Source: Prevotella sp.
GTDB lineage: Bacteria > Bacteroidota > Bacteroidia > Bacteroidales > Bacteroidaceae
Length of the DNA: 64,000 nt
Assembly (NCBI GenBank): GCA_024697645.1
Contig: JAILFH010000024.1
Span: 20,095-84,094, forward strand
Reading direction: 5' to 3'
Shown: one piece after another, positions 60,452 to 64,000 of the stretch
Layout: each line of letters opens with the position of its first letter
How positions within the stretch are numbered: the stretch's first letter is position 1
Program-made: the position numbers and the translations under genes
The notes under the pieces: model-generated
Seen by the model: only the letters and a program-made list of their open reading frames with translations
Database searches by the model: none
Told to the model about the DNA's origin: nothing

Positions 60452-62763
60452 TATTTTTTGACTCGCTCATCGTTGATCACGCCCTTCCAGTTCAGGCCAA
60501 AGGCGTAGTCGTAGACGTTGCCGTCAGCATCCTGATAGCAGCGCATGTCGAGAGGAACATCCTCAAATTGCTCTTCCACCGTTTTCATATCTGCGGGCAT
60601 CTGCATGGGCAACAGGGCCGAAGGTTCGGCTTTTCCACTGATAATGTCAAACAAGGCCTGATGCTGAACACTGAAAGAAACGAGAATGGCATCGGCAAAG
60701 GGTTCCACTTCAGAAAGAACAATGGGACGACCAGTCTCCAGTATCAGAATAACAGGTTTCTCGCCCATTGCCTTCTTCGTGTCGGTCACCATCACCATAT
60801 CGTCACGATTATAGGCTTTTACCGTCTTGCCCCTGAAACTACGATTCGTGAAGGTCTCCATCGGGTCGCCTCCTGCAATACTCACTTCACGGGCATTTGT
60901 TGCCGTGTAGTCATCATACTGCAAACTATAAGGCATATAGCCATTTCCCCCTTGCTTCACATCCTCCGTGCTATAGCCGAAGCCCGTACTGGGCTCCTCT
61001 ATCAGGCAAATGGCGAAGTCGGCCTCTTCGGGAGTCTTTACTACTTCAAAATACTTAGCCACCAATGCCAGATCGATTGGTTCGACAGTCTTCTCTTCAG
61101 AAATGCCGCCCCAAACTCCAGGAATAGCAGGGAAATGGCGCTTAGGCACATAGACCTTCTTCTTTTCCTTCACGGGAAGAACTTGATTCTCGTGATTCTT
61201 CAGCATCACAACCGACTTCAGTTGAGCATCGTAGCCCTCCTTCATGAACTTCGGCTGACCAACAATCTTCTGAGACTCCTGTGGATCAAGATATGGATTC
61301 TCGAAAAGACCAACGCGGAACACGTTGAGCAACAATCTGCGAGCAGACAATTCAAAACGCTTTCGGGCACTCTCCTCACCTTGCTCCTTCACCCACAACT
61401 GATAAGCCTCCAGCACAGGACCAACCTCGTTGTTTCCACCGAACTGGTCGACTCCTGCCTGAAGAATCTTATAGTGGCGCTCAGCCTCCGTCAATGCTTC
61501 CACACCCCAGGGCTTTCCGCCTCTCGGACTATCGAGCACCTTCATATCTCTCGTGATGCCCCAGTCGGTGCAGACGACACCTTCAAAATTGGCATCAGTA
61601 CGCAACTGCTGCTCAATAAGCCAGTGACTATAACCTCCGCCAACATTCTCTCCCGACGGGTCCTGATTCCACAGCACACTATAGGTAGGCATTACAGCCG
61701 AAGCCATCTGCGTTCCTTCTTTCAAATCGAAGGCACCTTCCACAAACGAACGCTTATGCATCGCCAAATTATTACCAGGATAGACAGCATACTTACCTGA
61801 AGCGAAGTGAGAGTCGCGTGCTCCTTCCTGGGCTCCGTAGCCGTACCAGTGTTTCACCATCGCATTCACGCTCTTCATACCCCAACCTTTGGTCTCAGGC
61901 GTTGTCTGAAACGCATCACAATAGGCTCGTGCCATATCGATTGCCAGTTCGGGTGCTTCACCAAAGGTTCCGTTGAAGCGAGTCCAGCGAGGATCAGTTG
62001 AAATATCAAGTTGTGGCGACAATGCTGTGGCAATACCCAGCGCGCGATATTCCTCTGATGCAATTTCACCAAAACGATGCACCAGTTGTGGGTCGAAGGA
62101 AGCAGCCAAACCAAGGGAAGTCGGCCAAAGCGAAATCTGTCCTCCTGCACCCGCATTATACTCCGCTGTGGCCTTTGCCTCATGACGAGGGTCGGAACTG
62201 ATATTGGCTGGAATGCCGTGATCGAGCGCCTCGACAAATGCCTGCATATTGTTGTTCCACTTTGCAGCCTCAGCAGGACTTTCAACACCAGTCATCAAGA
62301 CCGCTCTGAGATGGTCCTCGCTCAGAAATTTCTTCTGGTCGTCCGACAGGTCGTAGTTCTTCGCACCACTCTCCTCAAACGGCTTTCCGCCATACAACGA
62401 AGCGCCGAACCCCGTTGTCGAAGCCATAGGAACCGACTGATGGCTGCTGTAAAGCATCAGTCCTGCAATCTCCTCGATTGAAAGTTGTGAAGCAAGGTCG
62501 GCAGCGCGTTCTTTCGCGGGCAGCCGCCAGTCCTCATAGGTATCGAGCGAATCGTTCTTGTTCAGGTCCTTGAAAGCATAGCCGTCCACTATCAATAGTT
62601 TCACACCCGACTCGGGCGAATAACCCAGAGAAGGTCCCCCTTTCTGAGTGACCAGCATGAATGAATCTACTGTCAGCTCCGTCCATTTCTGTCCATCACA
62701 AGCCGTCAGGGCAAGAAGCATTGCGCCCACTACCATCAAAAAAACATTTCTTCCTTCTTTCAT
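60436..62763 (-). CDS. GH3 beta-glucosidase-like lipoprotein
   Basis: 775 residues. A lipobox (LALTAC, then DGQ) places it on a membrane surface. The (alpha/beta)8 part holds KHWYGYGAQEGARDSH and the nucleophile Asp in GVVCTDWGITRDM (about residue 398); the alpha/beta sandwich part holds the second domain (VKTPEEADFAICLIEE, FSVQHQALFDIISGKAEPSA). GH3 enzymes trim glucose or related sugars from the non-reducing end. It fits as the last step after the GH16 and GH128 endo-glucanases, though a xylosidase or other specificity cannot be excluded. Confidence 0.92.
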   Translation of the reverse strand: MKEGRNVFLMVVGAMLLALTACDGQKWTELTVDSFMLVTQKGGPSLGYSPESGVKLLIVDGYAFKDLNKNDSLDTYEDWRLPAKERAADLASQLSIEEIAGLMLYSSHQSVPMASTTGFGASLYGGKPFEESGAKNYDLSDDQKKFLSEDHLRAVLMTGVESPAEAAKWNNNMQAFVEALDHGIPANISSDPRHEAKATAEYNAGAGGQISLWPTSLGLAASFDPQLVHRFGEIASEEYRALGIATALSPQLDISTDPRWTRFNGTFGEAPELAIDMARAYCDAFQTTPETKGWGMKSVNAMVKHWYGYGAQEGARDSHFASGKYAVYPGNNLAMHKRSFVEGAFDLKEGTQMASAVMPTYSVLWNQDPSGENVGGGYSHWLIEQQLRTDANFEGVVCTDWGITRDMKVLDSPRGGKPWGVEALTEAERHYKILQAGVDQFGGNNEVGPVLEAYQLWVKEQGEESARKRFELSARRLLLNVFRVGLFENPYLDPQESQKIVGQPKFMKEGYDAQLKSVVMLKNHENQVLPVKEKKKVYVPKRHFPAIPGVWGGISEEKTVEPIDLALVAKYFEVVKTPEEADFAICLIEEPSTGFGYSTEDVKQGGNGYMPYSLQYDDYTATNAREVSIAGGDPMETFTNRSFRGKTVKAYNRDDMVMVTDTKKAMGEKPVILILETGRPIVLSEVEPFADAILVSFSVQHQALFDIISGKAEPSALLPMQMPADMKTVEEQFEDVPLDMRCYQDADGNVYDYAFGLNWKGVINDERVKKYGTAK

Positions 62764-62801
62764 ATTCTTATTTATTATAGTTATTCAGGTATTATCGATT
62801 G

Positions 62802-62809
62802 CAAAGATA
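62802..62809 (-). promoter_or_regulatory. -7 box of the GH3 gene
   Basis: TATCTTTG on the minus strand, about 38 bases before the start; TTTG lies only 14 bp upstream, so the -33 is imperfect. Confidence 0.5.
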
Positions 62810-63004
62810 AGAAAAATTCCGCACAAAGCATCTGCCTCATACGGATTTTCATTGTTATTTTTAAGAAAACGTCCTTCTGCTTATTATACGATTCATCATA
62901 TCTCAGTTGCAAAACCAAGGGAAAAATTGCAAAATTCTAATAGCAATTGTTCGGAAAAGCGTAACAATTATTCCTGAATACTTGTAAAATTGCAAAATAT
63001 TAAT

Positions 63005-63012
63005 TATTTTTG
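63005..63012 (+). promoter_or_regulatory. promoter of the AraC regulator
   Basis: TATTTTTG with TTG at 62982-62984, 20 bp upstream, and the ATG 19 bases downstream. It shares the intergenic region with the divergent GH3 promoter. Confidence 0.65.
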
Positions 63013-63031
63013 CCGACACAAACGCGATATT

Positions 63032-63898
63032 ATGGTAGGAAAAAAGAAAAATCACCCCATGCAGCAACAGCCACATGTCATCGAAGAACGTGGGCTTGTT
63101 GTTTACGACGGCATTCACAATATGCCCTCCTACGATGAACCGTTCACCACACCCTACATGGTTATTACCCTCAACGTGAAAGGATGGGTAAGGGCCGAAT
63201 GCGACATGCAGCCAGTCTATTTTCAGCCTCACGACATCGCCATTCTGCCCCCTCGACACATTCTTTGCGCCCATGAGTCGTCGGCTGACTATCATGCTAT
63301 ACTCATTGCAATGTCGGTTCCTTTTCAGGAAGAGATGAAGCGGCTCTATCCTGACATATATCTCGATAATTTCCACTACATCCACCAACCTGCTATTCCT
63401 CTCAACGAAGAACAGTTTGCTACTGTCCATCAACTCATCCTGATGATTCAGACCGTAAGCCGAATCGACAATAGCAGCCGTCGTTGGAGCATGCTTGGCG
63501 ACCTTCTCAACGTGCTATTCCTGCTGCTGCAGGACTACCGCCAGCAAAATGGCATTAACAAGGAACAACTGTCGGCACATGAGAAACTCTTCATTCGCTT
63601 CTTCAAAGCCATCACGGAACACTATACCGAGAGCCGCGAAGTGCATTTCTATGCCGACCTTTTCCACCTGACGCCCAAGTATTTCGCAACAATCATCAAA
63701 CAGCACACCAACACCAATGCACTGGAATGGATTAACGGCTACGTTACCATTCAGGCCAAGATGCTGCTGCGCAATCAGATGCAACTGACGGTTCAGGAAA
63801 TTGCGCTCCAACTCGGATTCCCCGATCAGGCTTCATTCAGCCGTTTCTTCAAGACCCATACGGGAATGTCGCCTACTGAGTATCGAGCCCAACTATAA
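63032..63898 (+). CDS. AraC family transcriptional regulator
   Basis: 288 residues from ATG 63032 (MVGKKKNHPMQQ); a longer frame starting at a TTG at 62990 is ruled out because it overlaps the promoter. The N-terminal about 160 residues are a cupin-like ligand domain (MVITLNVKGWVRAECD, HDIAILPPRHILCAHE). The C-terminal about 100 hold two helix-turn-helix motifs (EVHFYADLFHLTPKYFATIIK and VQEIALQLGFPDQASFSRFF) and the family end GMSPTEYRAQL. It is divergent from the GH3 gene and is the obvious candidate to control it in response to a sugar. Confidence 0.93.
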   Translation: MVGKKKNHPMQQQPHVIEERGLVVYDGIHNMPSYDEPFTTPYMVITLNVKGWVRAECDMQPVYFQPHDIAILPPRHILCAHESSADYHAILIAMSVPFQEEMKRLYPDIYLDNFHYIHQPAIPLNEEQFATVHQLILMIQTVSRIDNSSRRWSMLGDLLNVLFLLLQDYRQQNGINKEQLSAHEKLFIRFFKAITEHYTESREVHFYADLFHLTPKYFATIIKQHTNTNALEWINGYVTIQAKMLLRNQMQLTVQEIALQLGFPDQASFSRFFKTHTGMSPTEYRAQL

Positions 63899-63964
63899 AA
63901 GAATGACCGTTTAACAACACATTCACCTCTTTTGTTGCCGACAACGCAATTCTTTCTATTATAA

Positions 63965-64000
63965 AGAGATAAAGTTTTGACCATAAGGAGATGTCCTTTT
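63965..64000. repeat. 22-bp-period array F, cut by window end
   Basis: AGAGATAAAGTTTTGACCAT and AAGGAGATGTCCTTTT match the unit pattern, with the dyad AAGGAGATGTCCTTTT and a GACC linker. The array continues beyond the window. Confidence 0.5.

Noticed and set aside
60568..61800. Antisense frame of 410 codons opposite the GH3 gene
   Set aside because: Long only because of codon bias on the other strand; no recognisable domain.

Overview
The window looks like a chromosomal segment of a gut or rumen Bacteroidota in the Prevotella/Segatella/Xylanibacter group. The basis is: promoters of the Bacteroidota type (a TAnnTTTG box, in about half the cases with TTG/TTTG 18-20 bp upstream) in front of many genes; a type III glutamine synthetase; the LL-diaminopimelate aminotransferase route to lysine and peptidoglycan; a NigD-like lipoprotein; secreted proteins ending in the short 'DLQGR...GIY' type tail; and many secreted glycoside hydrolases. 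I saw no tRNA, rRNA, CRISPR array, SusC/SusD pair or intact insertion sequence.

Layout. 1-5,039: a large surface protein (minus strand) with a long upstream region holding hairpins, an inverted repeat pair and a tandem array. 5,040-13,375: a minus-strand envelope-glycan block: polytopic membrane protein, GtrA-like protein, HAD phosphatase, UbiA-type prenyltransferase, two acyltransferase-3 proteins and a phosphoethanolamine-transferase-like enzyme. 13,431-20,202: a secreted GH16-GH43 fusion, an esterase/pseudo-nucleotidase fusion, then aat, clpA, clpS (N-degron pathway) and nrdG, all closely packed on the minus strand. nrdD follows at 20,639-22,882. 23,117-23,305 is a probable small RNA. Next come a BASS-type transporter and a GH43 enzyme (+), dapL/dapF (-), and a NigD-like lipoprotein, ECF sigma factor, inner-membrane/beta-barrel fusion and small lipoprotein (+). 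glnN, a GH20 hexosaminidase, a Dna2-like nuclease-helicase and a GH51 arabinofuranosidase follow. 42,590-44,478 is a DUF4435 plus AAA ATPase pair resembling the PARIS anti-phage system. The last third has a phosphoesterase, a candidate sRNA, small unknown proteins, a LEA-like coiled protein, a TraB/GumN protein, a 1,649-residue GH43-GH128-dockerin protein, a CBM32 remnant, a CotH-like protein, a glutaminase-family protein, a GH3 beta-glucosidase and an AraC regulator.

How the genes fit together. GH16, GH128 and GH3 suggest use of beta-1,3-glucans; GH43 and GH51 suggest arabinose side chains; GH20 targets amino-sugar glycans. The loci are scattered and are not one SusC/D locus.

The most unusual content is non-coding. 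A family of degenerate tandem repeats with a 22-bp period, each unit carrying a short dyad (AAAGCATGCTTT or GAGCATTGCTC type), occurs at six intergenic places. At two of them it is preceded by the same composite element, a pair of about 100-bp inverted arms rich in ACCTACCAT. The PARIS-like pair lies between two of these arrays.
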